NCBI GenBank assembly: GCA_015489565.1
Contig: WFZM01000007.1
Span: 1 to 17,603 of the forward strand
Source of the DNA: Patescibacteria group bacterium
GTDB lineage: Bacteria > Patescibacteriota > Minisyncoccia > Phycocordibacterales > UBA2100
Direction: 5' to 3'
Length of the DNA: 17,603 bases
Position 1 is the first letter of the stretch, and each line of letters starts with the position of its first letter. Below the pieces are notes generated by a model, which made no database searches, was not told the origin of the DNA, and worked only from the letters and a program-made list of their open reading frames with translations. The position numbers were made by a program, and so were the translations under genes. This document shows, in pieces, positions 1 through 6,550 of the stretch.

Positions 1-932
1 ACCTCCGCAGGAATAAGCACATAATAAATCGCCAAGACTTCTTTTAGTATTGGAATATCAACATCTTCTACTTCATGTCCTGCTGACTTTACTTTTTCTA
101 CAAAGTCATCAAATACAGCTTTTACTTCATCACTTGAGTCATTAACAAGTGCGCGCGGAATTGCTATTTTGTATTTGTCTTTTGTGTTGTCTTTGCTCCA
201 TGTTTCGTTAGGTAAAGCCGTCATGTCATAATCGTCCGCGCCGCGCATCGCTTCAAAGACAATCTGCGCATCTTCTACCGTCTTTGCAGTTGGTGAGATT
301 TGGTCAAAACTTGAACCCATGGCATATGCTCCGTAGCGAGAAACCGCGCCATATGTCGGTTTATAGCCAACAACTCCGCAAAAACTTGCCGGCTCGCGGA
401 TTGAACCACCTGTGTCTGTGCCGAGCGCAGCAAGGGCCATATTTGCGGCCACCGCCGCAATTGACCCTCCTGAAGAACCGCCGGCAACACGCTCTGTGTC
501 GCGCGGATTTTTTGTCACACCAAAAGCAGAGTTTTCTGTTGAGCCACCCATGGCAAACTCATCTGTGTTTGTTGAGCCCAAAAAAATCACACCTTGCTCT
601 TCAAGTCGCTCCACAACAGTTGCAGAATAGACTGCCTTGTAGTTTTCCAAAATCTTACTTGACGCATTTGTCACTTGCCCTTTCTTTGCAATTATTGCCT
701 TGAGACCCATCGGGATACCTGTTAGAAGCGTTGCCTTGCCTTCGTCAAACATTCTTTGAGCAATCTCCACACGCTCGTCAATATCATCAAAAAGATGCAA
801 ATATGCATTTAGCTCATCATTTTTCTTTTCAATTTCCGCCAAGTATGCGTCCACAAGTTCTCGCACGCTATACTCACCCTTCTCAAGCGCCACATGCGCT
901 TTTTTAATTGTTAAGTTTTCTAAATCTATCAT
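1..932 (-). CDS. gatA: Glutamyl-/aspartyl-tRNA amidotransferase subunit A, 5' part
   Basis: The first 310 residues of GatA, the amidase subunit of GatCAB, which releases ammonia from glutamine to convert Glu-tRNA(Gln) or Asp-tRNA(Asn) to the amidated form in the cytoplasm. The rest lies beyond the left edge. I translated the reverse complement from the ATG at 932 and found no stop. The amidase signature is clear: GGSSGG at residues 151-156 and GTDTGGSIREPASF at 171-184, with the likely catalytic triad K78, S153 and nucleophile S177. Typical GatA sequences also show MDEFAMGSSTENSAFG; here it is TDEFAMGGSTENSAFG. An oddity is that the usual Lys-Asp-Asn after the GIPxxxK block reads K78-A-I. gatC is on the same strand, but 1.5 kb and three genes away, and gatB is not in the window. 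No Shine-Dalgarno motif is seen. Identity is very sure. Confidence 0.95.
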   Translation of the reverse strand, partial: MIDLENLTIKKAHVALEKGEYSVRELVDAYLAEIEKKNDELNAYLHLFDDIDERVEIAQRMFDEGKATLLTGIPMGLKAIIAKKGQVTNASSKILENYKAVYSATVVERLEEQGVIFLGSTNTDEFAMGGSTENSAFGVTKNPRDTERVAGGSSGGSIAAVAANMALAALGTDTGGSIREPASFCGVVGYKPTYGAVSRYGAYAMGSSFDQISPTAKTVEDAQIVFEAMRGADDYDMTALPNETWSKDNTKDKYKIAIPRALVNDSSDEVKAVFDDFVEKVKSAGHEVEDVDIPILKEVLAIYYVLIPAE

Positions 933-942
933 GATGCCTGTT

Positions 943-948
943 AGTATA
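943..948 (-). promoter_or_regulatory. Possible -10 element of gatA
   Basis: TATACT on the minus strand ends 10 bases before the gatA ATG. No good -35 hexamer is spaced 16-18 bases upstream, and the TG of an extended -10 is not in the right position. The placement matches other promoters in this window, which sit close to the start codon. Confidence 0.35.
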
Positions 949-970
949 CACGATTTTAGAGTTTTTTCCA

Positions 971-998
971 TTGCAAATTTATTATTTTTCTTTATAAT
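971..998 (+). promoter_or_regulatory. Sigma-70-type promoter of the small membrane protein gene
   Basis: TTGCAA (971-976), a 16-base spacer, then a perfect TATAAT (993-998). The predicted transcript would start near 1005 and have a leader of about 24 bases before the ATG at 1029. Confidence 0.6.
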
Positions 999-1028
999 GA
1001 ACTCGTTACAAGTTTTAATAAAGGGCAT

Positions 1029-1199
1029 ATGATTAAAAAGAGAAATTTTTGGGGTATAGCACTAATAGCTTTGGGTATTGTGTTTTTCTTGGGTAATTTT
1101 GTAGATTTGCCGGGAATAACAATCAACTGGAAATACATCTGGCCACTTATATTGGTTGTTGTAGGACTCGGGTTGTTGGCAAATAAAAAGGGTGAATAA
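1029..1199 (+). CDS. Small two-TM protein, LiaI/LiaF-like transmembrane region
   Basis: A 56-residue membrane protein read directly from the sequence. After a basic start (MIKKRN) come a hydrophobic helix at about residues 8-25, a short polar turn (DLPGITINWKY), and a second helix at 37-51 beginning WPLILVVVGLGLL, then a charged end (NKKGE). The WG...G helix and the WPLILxxxG helix match the LiaI/LiaF-like transmembrane region (DUF5668), found in membrane-stress sensors and in many short stand-alone proteins. Function in stand-alone form is unknown. AAGG lies 4 bases upstream of the ATG, one of the few Shine-Dalgarno-like signals here. A promoter (971-998) precedes it and a terminator (1273-1300) follows, so it looks monocistronic. 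It lies between gatA and the toxin gene. Confidence 0.75.
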   Translation: MIKKRNFWGIALIALGIVFFLGNFVDLPGITINWKYIWPLILVVVGLGLLANKKGE

Positions 1200-1210
1200 A
1201 TTTATACCGC

Positions 1211-1238
1211 TTGCTTTTTGGAAAGTGTGTTATATACT
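1211..1238 (+). promoter_or_regulatory. Candidate promoter inside the 1200-1300 gap
   Basis: TTGCTT (1211-1216), a 16-base spacer and TATACT (1233-1238). Transcription would begin near 1245, just before two hairpins and a T-run. There is no other gene on this strand for it to serve, apart from a doubtful short ORF. Confidence 0.35.
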
Positions 1239-1244
1239 ATACAC

Positions 1245-1300
1245 ATAAATGTTTGGTTTGCCAAACGGCCGAGAGAACCCCGCAAGGGGTTTTCGTTTTT
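1245..1300 (+). ncRNA. Candidate tiny two-hairpin RNA
   Basis: If the promoter at 1211-1238 is active, the transcript would be about 55 bases. It holds a perfect 6-bp hairpin GTTTGG-TTTG-CCAAAC (1251-1266), then the terminator hairpin and a T-run. Its 3' end meets the stop codon of the convergent toxin gene, so it could act as an antisense or boundary RNA. Alternatively this is simply the 3' UTR and terminator of the small membrane protein gene. An ORF starts at the ATG at 1249 but runs through the terminator and antisense to the toxin gene, so I do not call it. Confidence 0.25.
1273..1300 (+). terminator. Rho-independent terminator
   Basis: GAGAACCCC-GCAA-GGGGTTTTC forms a 9-bp stem with one G-U pair (1273-1281 with 1286-1294), followed by GTTTTT (1295-1300). 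It ends transcription coming from the small membrane protein gene. On the other strand there is no T-run, so it looks one-directional. Confidence 0.75.
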
Positions 1301-1688
1301 ATAAACCGAAAAGCTTGGCAGAAGCACTTTTAATATTTGAAAACGTGTCCGTATCAATTCTTGTTATCTTTCTTAACAAACGCTTTGTGCTAAACAATCG
1401 CACTTGTGAGAGTATAACAAAATATTCCTTGTTATTGTAGATTATCTTAAAGTAGAATTTTGATTCACTTTTGCCTGCACTCGTCAGCGGAATACCTAAA
1501 AAACTTTTTCTTGAAAACACCTTGAGTACAAGAACCGGTCTTTCAAAATGCTTATTCTTACCGTCTTCCTCCACCCCTATATTTACACCGACACTACACC
1601 ACCAAATTTCTCTAATTTTGGGCAAAATATTTCTTTCTTTTTTATGCGTATCTTTTTTTAGATTGTTCCACTCATCAAACTTTTTCAT
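1299..1688 (-). CDS. Type II toxin-antitoxin toxin, PemK/MazF family
   Basis: A 129-residue protein with the MazF/PemK fold signature: REIWWCSVGVNIG at about 26-38, RPVLVLK at 50-56, GIPLTS at 65-70, and LSQVRLFSTKRL near 93-104, which matches the family's Q-x-R...RL region. Characterised members are ribosome-independent mRNA endonucleases neutralised by a partner antitoxin. Those from Parcubacteria-like genomes carry a similar N-terminal extension with a DEWNxLKK motif, seen here at residues 5-12. No antitoxin-like ORF lies on either side: upstream is the divergent HD gene, downstream the terminator gap. It may therefore be an orphan, use a distant antitoxin, or have a housekeeping role. The start ATG at 1688 fits the promoter at 1708-1716. 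The stop overlaps the T-run of the convergent terminator by two bases. Confidence 0.85.
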   Translation of the reverse strand: MKKFDEWNNLKKDTHKKERNILPKIREIWWCSVGVNIGVEEDGKNKHFERPVLVLKVFSRKSFLGIPLTSAGKSESKFYFKIIYNNKEYFVILSQVRLFSTKRLLRKITRIDTDTFSNIKSASAKLFGL

Positions 1689-1707
1689 ATCTTTATCTTA
1701 CCGGCGT

Positions 1708-1739
1708 ATTATACCATTTTATCTGCATTGTGGTATACT
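1708..1739. promoter_or_regulatory. Mirror-image divergent promoters (toxin and HD gene)
   Basis: Two extended -10 elements face away from each other. On the minus strand, TGG-TATAAT (1716-1708) serves the toxin gene. On the plus strand, TGG-TATACT (1731-1739) serves the HD gene. Their shared part is a perfect 7-bp inverted repeat, TATACCA (1710-1716) and TGGTATA (1731-1737), separated by 14 bases. No good -35 hexamers are visible. Predicted leaders are about 10-13 bases. Confidence 0.6.
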
Positions 1740-1755
1740 TTGAGAACAAACGAGT

Positions 1756-2442
1756 ATGGAATCTGCAGAAAACACAAGCGACAGAGTGTTTATAGACAAA
1801 ACTATTGCTTTTGTAAAAGAGGCGTTGTCAGGTGCAGAGGGCGGGCACGATTGGTGGCATGCATATCGCATATGGAAGCTGGCAAGGCATATTGCAAAAG
1901 AAGAAGGTGCGGCAGATATGCTTGTGGTGGAGCTTTCAGCGCTCTTGCATGATATCGCAGATGCAAAATTTCACGATGGTGATGAAACGATAGGGCCACA
2001 GAAAACAAAAGCATTTTTAGAATCGCTCAATCTTGAGCAAGATATTATAGAGCATGTTGTAAATATAGTTGCCAATATATCTTATCGTCACAGTCTTGAT
2101 AAATCCAATGATACACGCAAATTTAAAAGCCCGGAATTCTGTGTGGTGCAGGACGCAGACAGACTGGATGCAATGGGAGCCATAGGCATAGCCAGAACTT
2201 TTAATTACGGTGGCCACAAGTCAAGGGCAATTTATGACCCCGCAATAAAAGCCAATAGTAAAATAAGCAAAGAAGAATACAAAAATAGCAAGTCTCCGAC
2301 TATAAACCACTTCTATGAAAAACTTCTTTTACTAAAAGACAGCATGAATACAAAAACAGCAAGGCAAATAGCTAAGCGCAGGCACAAATTTATGGAGAAA
2401 TTTTTAGAAGAGTTTTATAAAGAATGGGAAGCGGAATTATGA
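1756..2442 (+). CDS. HD-domain phosphohydrolase, YedJ-like
   Basis: A 228-residue soluble protein of the HD superfamily of metal-dependent phosphohydrolases. Metal-ligand motifs are in order: HDWWHAYRI at 31-39 (H35), LLHDIAD at 63-69 (H65, D66), and QDADRLDAMGAIGIAR at 132-147 (D135). The last motif closely resembles the E. coli YedJ group (DADRLDAIGAIGIARAF). The physiological substrate of that group is not established; nucleotides are plausible. The C-terminal third is lysine-rich and helical. The gene is divergent from the toxin gene through a shared symmetric promoter region and convergent with gatC, leaving only 13 bases between their stop codons. The ATG at 1756 is preceded by ACGAGT, a weak ribosome site at best. 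The stop is TGA, which argues against a UGA-recoded genome. Family assignment is firm, substrate unknown. Confidence 0.88.
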   Translation: MESAENTSDRVFIDKTIAFVKEALSGAEGGHDWWHAYRIWKLARHIAKEEGAADMLVVELSALLHDIADAKFHDGDETIGPQKTKAFLESLNLEQDIIEHVVNIVANISYRHSLDKSNDTRKFKSPEFCVVQDADRLDAMGAIGIARTFNYGGHKSRAIYDPAIKANSKISKEEYKNSKSPTINHFYEKLLLLKDSMNTKTARQIAKRRHKFMEKFLEEFYKEWEAEL

Positions 2443-2455
2443 GCAAGATTTTCTT

Positions 2456-2755
2456 TTATTTATTCAAAATTTTCTTCACAACAAGCATGTTGTTTTCTGT
2501 CTCCGGCATTTCTTCAAGTATCGCTTCGCGGTGTTCGCCGGATTCAAACGGATTCTCGTCTTCGCGGAAGCTGTTTAGGTTTTTAAAGTTGCGTTTTACA
2601 TCCTTGCTCAACTCAACATCTTTAATGCGGTCAATGTATCCGAGTATACCTGAGAGCTGCTCGCTAAACTTATCAATCTCCTCTTCTGTCAGCTCAAGCT
2701 GTGCCAAATCTGCCAGATGCTTTACTTGCTCTTTGTCTATTTTTGCTTTACTCAT
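2456..2755 (-). CDS. gatC: Glutamyl-/aspartyl-tRNA amidotransferase subunit C
   Basis: A 99-residue protein with the normal GatC length and pattern. The N-terminal helix region KIDKEQVKHLADLAQLELTE is followed by EEIDKFSEQLSGILGYIDRI and a conserved acidic loop, and it ends in a short hydrophobic segment (NMLVVKKILNK). GatC stabilises GatA and packs into the GatAB interface of the tRNA-dependent amidotransferase. In many genomes gatC lies directly before gatA. Here it is separated from gatA by three genes of mixed orientation. It lies 42 bases downstream of ligA on the same strand, with a promoter candidate in that gap. No Shine-Dalgarno motif. Identity is sure. Confidence 0.95.
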   Translation of the reverse strand: MSKAKIDKEQVKHLADLAQLELTEEEIDKFSEQLSGILGYIDRIKDVELSKDVKRNFKNLNSFREDENPFESGEHREAILEEMPETENNMLVVKKILNK

Positions 2756-2764
2756 AATGCTTAT

Positions 2765-2792
2765 ATACTAGCACCCCTTGAGAAAAAATCAA
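2765..2792 (-). promoter_or_regulatory. Candidate gatC promoter
   Basis: On the minus strand TTGATT (2792-2787), a 16-base spacer ending in TGC, and TAGTAT (2770-2765) form an extended -10 type promoter. The -10 ends 9 bases before the gatC ATG, so the predicted leader is only two or three bases. Confidence 0.5.
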
Positions 2793-2797
2793 AAAAT

Positions 2798-4807
2798 TTA
2801 AGCCAGCATAGACTTAAATTCCTCCTCGCTCAAAATTTTAATTCCTAGCTCTTTTGCTTTTTTTAGCTTGGAGCCGGCATTCTCTCCTGCAAGGACGAAG
2901 TCGGTCTTTTTACTAACAGAGCCGGCCACCCTGGCGCCAAGCTTACGTATAAGCTCCTTAGCCTCATCCCGGGTCATGCTTTTCAAGCTTCCCGTTAAAA
3001 CAAATGTTTTTCCCCGGAAAGGCAGGTCCTTCATATCTTCAGACTGAAGATATTCCGGATTGCTTATGTGAATATATTTGAGTAAATCCTTAATTTCTTT
3101 CCTGTTTTTTTCATCCTTAAAATAAGAAATGATTTCCGAGGTTACTATTTCGCCTATGCCTTCTATCTGCTTTAGCTCGTCTTCCTTTGCTTTCATCAAC
3201 TCTTGTAAATTTTTAAAATGCCTGGCCAGAACAATAGCCGTCTCTTCTCCCACCTGCGGAATGGAAAGCCCGGTCAAAAGTTTTGACAAGCTAATCTCTT
3301 TAGACTTTTCTATGGCTTTTAATAAATTATCTGCACTCTTTTCTTTAAAGCCCTCAAGCTCAAGCAGGTCTCCTTTTTTTAGTTTATAAAAATCCGCCAA
3401 ATGCGAGACCAAGCCCGCATCCATTAATTTTTCCACTATCTTATCGGACAGACCTTCTATGTTTGCCGCTTTTTTTGAAGCAAAATAAGAGAGTCTGCGC
3501 AGGTTCTGAACAAATGAGTCCTTACTTTTGCAACGCCATGCCGCCTCGCCACTTTTTCTAAATATTGTTCCATCTCCACCACAGTCTGCTATTTTCTTGG
3601 GCCAGACAAAAGGCTTGGAGTCTTTTGGGCGAAGCTCTTTGATTACCCTTACTATATCAGGTATTATATCTCCGGCTTTTTTGATAACTACCGTATCTCC
3701 CACTCGTACATCAAGTCGCCTTATTTCATCTTCGTTGTGTAGCGTGGCTCGAGATACCGTAGATCCGGCAACTACCACAGGCTCAAGCTCGGCAACCGGC
3801 GTAATTACCCCGGTGCGACCGACTTGAAAAACTATATCCTTCACAACGGTAACGGCTTCCTCCTCAGGGAATTTAAAAGCGATAGCCCAGCGAGGAGCTT
3901 TAGAGGTATAGCCCAGAGCTTCTTGAAGCTTTCTTGAGTTCACTTTTATGACTATTCCGTCAAGCATATAGTCAAGTGTGTCTTTTTTCTTCTGCCACTT
4001 TTCCCAAAGTTTTATTACACAATCTGCACTCTCGCAATTTTCAAAATAAGGATTTACTTTAAATCCGAGTTTTGAAAGTTCGTTTAATTCTTGACACTGT
4101 GTATTGGGGATTGACCCGAGGGCCAGCTCGTAAATAAATGAGTCCAGATTTCTTTTAGCTGTTTCTTTTGGATCCAGTTGTCTTAGTGCTCCTGCGGCAG
4201 CGTTGCGAGGATTGGCATAAGGCGTTTCTCCTTCTTGTTCTTTCTCTTTATTTAGTTTTTCAAATTGCTGCTTGGACATATAAACTTCACCCTCTACGGT
4301 GCAAGTGATATCCTCTTGCAATTTAAGAGGTATACTTTTTATTGTACGAGCGTTAGCACTTACATCTTCCCCTTCTTTTCCGTCCCCTCGGGTTGCGGCG
4401 CGCAAAAACTCGCCATTTTCATAGTCTAAAACTATTTTTAGGCCGTCTATTTTTAGCTCCACACAATAGTCCAAATCTTCCTTGCCAAGCCCCAACTTGG
4501 AGAGCTGGCGTCTTACTCGAGCGTCAAACTCCAAAAACTCTTCTTTGGTGAAAACATCATCAAACGACCACTGGGCAACTTTGTGCTTAACTTTCTTAAA
4601 TTTATCTTGCACTTGACCTCCGACCCTTTGGCTGGGTGAGTTAGGGTCATAATATTCAGGGTGGGCTTTTTCAAGAGATATTAACTCTTTCATTAGAGAG
4701 TCATATTGAGCATCGGAAATCTCCGGAGCATCCTTTACGTAATATAGATAGTTATGCTTTCTTAGCAGTTCACGTAACTTTTCTATGCGCTCTTTAACGG
4801 AATTCAT
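2798..4807 (-). CDS. ligA: NAD-dependent DNA ligase LigA
   Basis: A 669-residue DNA ligase that seals nicks during replication and repair using NAD+. The N-terminal Ia region (HNYLYYVKDAPEISDAQYDSLM, about 18-39) is the NAD-binding subdomain. Adenylation follows with KIDG at 119-122 (K119 is the predicted nucleophile) and ATRGDGKEGEDVSANARTI at 138-156, then the OB fold (VQVGRTGVITPVAEL-like block at about 327-342), helix-hairpin-helix repeats at about 480-560, and a BRCT domain from 593 to the end. Length is normal. The Cys4 zinc site between OB and HhH is degenerate: only C409 and C426 remain, and the positions aligning with the first and fourth ligands are I406 and S431. It has its own extended -10 promoter 8 bases from the ATG. 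It lies after the pilus cluster on the same strand. Confidence 0.97.
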   Translation of the reverse strand: MNSVKERIEKLRELLRKHNYLYYVKDAPEISDAQYDSLMKELISLEKAHPEYYDPNSPSQRVGGQVQDKFKKVKHKVAQWSFDDVFTKEEFLEFDARVRRQLSKLGLGKEDLDYCVELKIDGLKIVLDYENGEFLRAATRGDGKEGEDVSANARTIKSIPLKLQEDITCTVEGEVYMSKQQFEKLNKEKEQEGETPYANPRNAAAGALRQLDPKETAKRNLDSFIYELALGSIPNTQCQELNELSKLGFKVNPYFENCESADCVIKLWEKWQKKKDTLDYMLDGIVIKVNSRKLQEALGYTSKAPRWAIAFKFPEEEAVTVVKDIVFQVGRTGVITPVAELEPVVVAGSTVSRATLHNEDEIRRLDVRVGDTVVIKKAGDIIPDIVRVIKELRPKDSKPFVWPKKIADCGGDGTIFRKSGEAAWRCKSKDSFVQNLRRLSYFASKKAANIEGLSDKIVEKLMDAGLVSHLADFYKLKKGDLLELEGFKEKSADNLLKAIEKSKEISLSKLLTGLSIPQVGEETAIVLARHFKNLQELMKAKEDELKQIEGIGEIVTSEIISYFKDEKNRKEIKDLLKYIHISNPEYLQSEDMKDLPFRGKTFVLTGSLKSMTRDEAKELIRKLGARVAGSVSKKTDFVLAGENAGSKLKKAKELGIKILSEEEFKSMLA

Positions 4808-4815
4808 AATTGCTG

Positions 4816-4824
4816 ATTATAACA
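4816..4824 (-). promoter_or_regulatory. Extended -10 promoter of ligA
   Basis: TGT-TATAAT on the minus strand (4824-4816) ends 8 bases before the ligA ATG at 4807. The predicted transcript start is about 4809, leaving a leader of about two bases. No clear -35. Confidence 0.65.
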
Positions 4825-4846
4825 GAATAAAGCTCGCTAAGAAATA

Positions 4847-5371
4847 TTAATATTGCAAACGCACAGCCCTTTCCAGTTTAATGCGACTTGGAGAATCACA
4901 TCTTGTATTATAGCCACGCGCCTCTATCACGGTTTTGGGCGCTGTATTATTCTTATATACAAATACCACTGCGCAGTACTTACCATCTATCTCATAGCGA
5001 TACTTTGTAAGATTTGTACCACCTACTCCTTGGACCCCGTCTGAATCAAGTCCGGGCAGCTCGTGGGTTGGATCAGCAATATCTTGATCATCACAAATTA
5101 CACCGCTTGTAACGGCCGTACTTGTCGCAAATTTATCCTTTCTAAAAGACCAGTAAAGCGCACATTCTGCCGCTGAGTCAGCCGCATAAAAAGCCTTCTG
5201 CGACTCCCTTGATATGGATGAAAGCCGAATATCTTTCATAACTATAACACTTATTGACATGGCAAGAGATAAAAGAAGTGATGATATAAGCGCAGTATAA
5301 AGCAGAGCAAACGCTTTTTGACTTTTTGCTTTACTCAGATTATAGAATTTTATTTTAATAAAATTAAACAT
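4847..5371 (-). CDS. PilX/GspK-like minor pilin
   Basis: A 174-residue protein, last gene of the minor-pilin run. After a basic N-terminus comes the segment KA-FALLYTALISSLLLSLAM (about 19-38), a pilin-like helix. It then has AFYAADSAAECALYW at about 60-74, very like the A-x-AAExA block after the N-terminal helix in PilX-type proteins. As in PilX and GspK, the Glu expected at mature position 5 is absent (Tyr). A minor pilin at the fibre tip or in priming assembly is the likely role. An in-frame ATG exists at 5479, but that extension lies inside the preceding gene and would place 36 non-pilin residues before the basic stretch. I chose the ATG at 5371, 13 bases after that gene's stop. It contains several cysteines in the globular part (ICDDQD, YCAV, TRCDS). 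Confidence 0.75.
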   Translation of the reverse strand: MFNFIKIKFYNLSKAKSQKAFALLYTALISSLLLSLAMSISVIVMKDIRLSSISRESQKAFYAADSAAECALYWSFRKDKFATSTAVTSGVICDDQDIADPTHELPGLDSDGVQGVGGTNLTKYRYEIDGKYCAVVFVYKNNTAPKTVIEARGYNTRCDSPSRIKLERAVRLQY

Positions 5372-5384
5372 AGCTAAATTGATT

Positions 5385-5942
5385 TTAATTTTCCACAACT
5401 GCCCAGTTATAAAGCCTGGTTTTAAGCTCCACCGACCTTTGGCTGTGTGCTCCGGAGGACCATGATACCACGGACTCAACTATGATTTCATCTTGCATAT
5501 TTGGGTTTACGGATACTCTAACCGCTCGTTTAAAAGGCGTATTGTCTCCATTGGATAAACCGTAAGCCCCATTATACTTTAAATAAGGACATGAGTCTGA
5601 ATCTTGCGGATTTGTACAGAGCTGAAAGTTTCCGTCTTGTGCCGTGCTCCAATCTGGAGAGAACCATCTCTCACGCGGTATAAACTCAAGCCAATCTGCA
5701 GTTTTACCTGAAAGAGTGTTCATCATATTGCGATCACGCACGTAGCGCAGCATCTCCACCGACTCCTGCGCCAGATAGGTGGCCACTATCTGATCTCGTG
5801 AATATCTTGCCTGGAACATACTGCTTGCAGCTATACTAAGTGGCGCCACCACTGAGGTGATAAGAACTGTTATCGCCACTAAAGTCTCAACCAACGTGAA
5901 GGCTTTTATATTATCTTTGTATTTTTTAAATATTTTTCTCAT
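5385..5942 (-). CDS. PilV/GspI-like minor prepilin
   Basis: A 185-residue prepilin. A basic leader of 14 residues ends in KA, followed by mature FTLVETLVAITVLITSVVAP, with Glu at mature position 5 and a long hydrophobic helix. The predicted peptidase cut is A14/F15, with alanine in place of the usual glycine. The segment YLAQESVEMLRYVRDRN after the helix is typical of the PilV/GspI group. The C-terminal part is a polar beta-rich domain with a close cysteine pair (QLCTNPQDSDSCPYL). It would be processed by the PilD encoded upstream and act as a minor pilin. It is 12 bases after the preceding gene and 13 before the next, so it is certainly in the same operon. No Shine-Dalgarno motif is seen. 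Confidence 0.85.
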   Translation of the reverse strand: MRKIFKKYKDNIKAFTLVETLVAITVLITSVVAPLSIAASSMFQARYSRDQIVATYLAQESVEMLRYVRDRNMMNTLSGKTADWLEFIPRERWFSPDWSTAQDGNFQLCTNPQDSDSCPYLKYNGAYGLSNGDNTPFKRAVRVSVNPNMQDEIIVESVVSWSSGAHSQRSVELKTRLYNWAVVEN

Positions 5943-5954
5943 AGACCTTAAAAT

Positions 5955-6545
5955 TTATGGGCTGGCTTGAACCGAGATTTGCCCCGCAGCTTCCACCACG
6001 ATATAAAACTTGTTGTTTTCACGAGAGCTAACTTCAATGGAGGCGCGAGGATACGGACCTCCGACATCGCTGTATATATACGCATCAGGCTGAGGGCGCT
6101 TAAAACTTATATGTAATTCATTTACGGGACTACAGTTCCCGGTCACCGCCGTGTATACACAAAGACTAGTTATCTTGTTACCCCCCAGTATATCAAAGCT
6201 TGAACCCGGCACATCTTCCGTTACATCATCATACCTAAACTGAGTCCCCAGAGTTGATCTATCTTTAAACATGACCACTCTTTTGGGATTATTAAGGTTA
6301 AAATAAGTGCCGTATGTAGCATAGTAGTCCCCACCGCTAATATCGACATTTCGCCCTGTAAGTCCGCTAACTTGCGCCTCCCTTATGGCCAGGCCTATGT
6401 TATAAGCCAAGTTTTTCAACATAGTCCTGTCTCCAAATCCCTTGTAGTTTGCCATAACCGTTGCGGTAACCACGGCAAAAATGGCTATCACCGTTAGAAG
6501 TTCTATCAAAGTAAATCCCTTATTTTTATTTTTCATTTTTCTCAT
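5955..6545 (-). CDS. GspH/FimT-like minor prepilin
   Basis: A 196-residue prepilin with leader MRKMKNKNKG and mature N-terminus FTLIELLTVIAIFAVVTATV, so the predicted cut is G10/F11 and Glu is at mature position 5. After the helix, LAYNIGLAIREAQVSGL is the block typical of GspH/FimT pseudopilins, followed by a beta-rich globular domain (GTYFNLNNPKRVVMFKD, then ASIEVSSRENNKFYIVVEAA). The family primes pilus or pseudopilus assembly and, in some DNA-uptake systems, FimT-like pilins bind DNA. No DNA-binding test can be read from the sequence. It begins 5 bases after the stop of the PilW-like gene. The subfamily call is moderately sure. Confidence 0.85.
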   Translation of the reverse strand: MRKMKNKNKGFTLIELLTVIAIFAVVTATVMANYKGFGDRTMLKNLAYNIGLAIREAQVSGLTGRNVDISGGDYYATYGTYFNLNNPKRVVMFKDRSTLGTQFRYDDVTEDVPGSSFDILGGNKITSLCVYTAVTGNCSPVNELHISFKRPQPDAYIYSDVGGPYPRASIEVSSRENNKFYIVVEAAGQISVQASP

Positions 6546-6550
6546 AAGCT

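Noticed and set aside
284..703. Plus-strand ORFs over the gatA region
   Set aside because: They are antisense shadows: the minus strand encodes an unmistakable GatA running off the edge.
1249..1440. 63-codon plus-strand ORF beginning 10 bases after TATACT
   Set aside because: It contains the terminator hairpin and then runs antisense through the toxin gene. The hydrophobic end looks like shadow translation. I keep the region only as a candidate RNA.
5389..5397. Relaxed DnaA-box-like 9-mers (here TTTTCCACA, and another near 15492)
   Set aside because: About one such match is expected by chance in a window this long, they are scattered, and they show no clustering that would indicate an origin.
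5372..5479. Upstream extension of the PilX-like protein to the ATG at 5479
   Set aside because: It lies inside the PilV-like gene in another frame and would put 36 non-pilin residues before the basic N-terminus; the ATG at 5371 gives a normal N-terminus.
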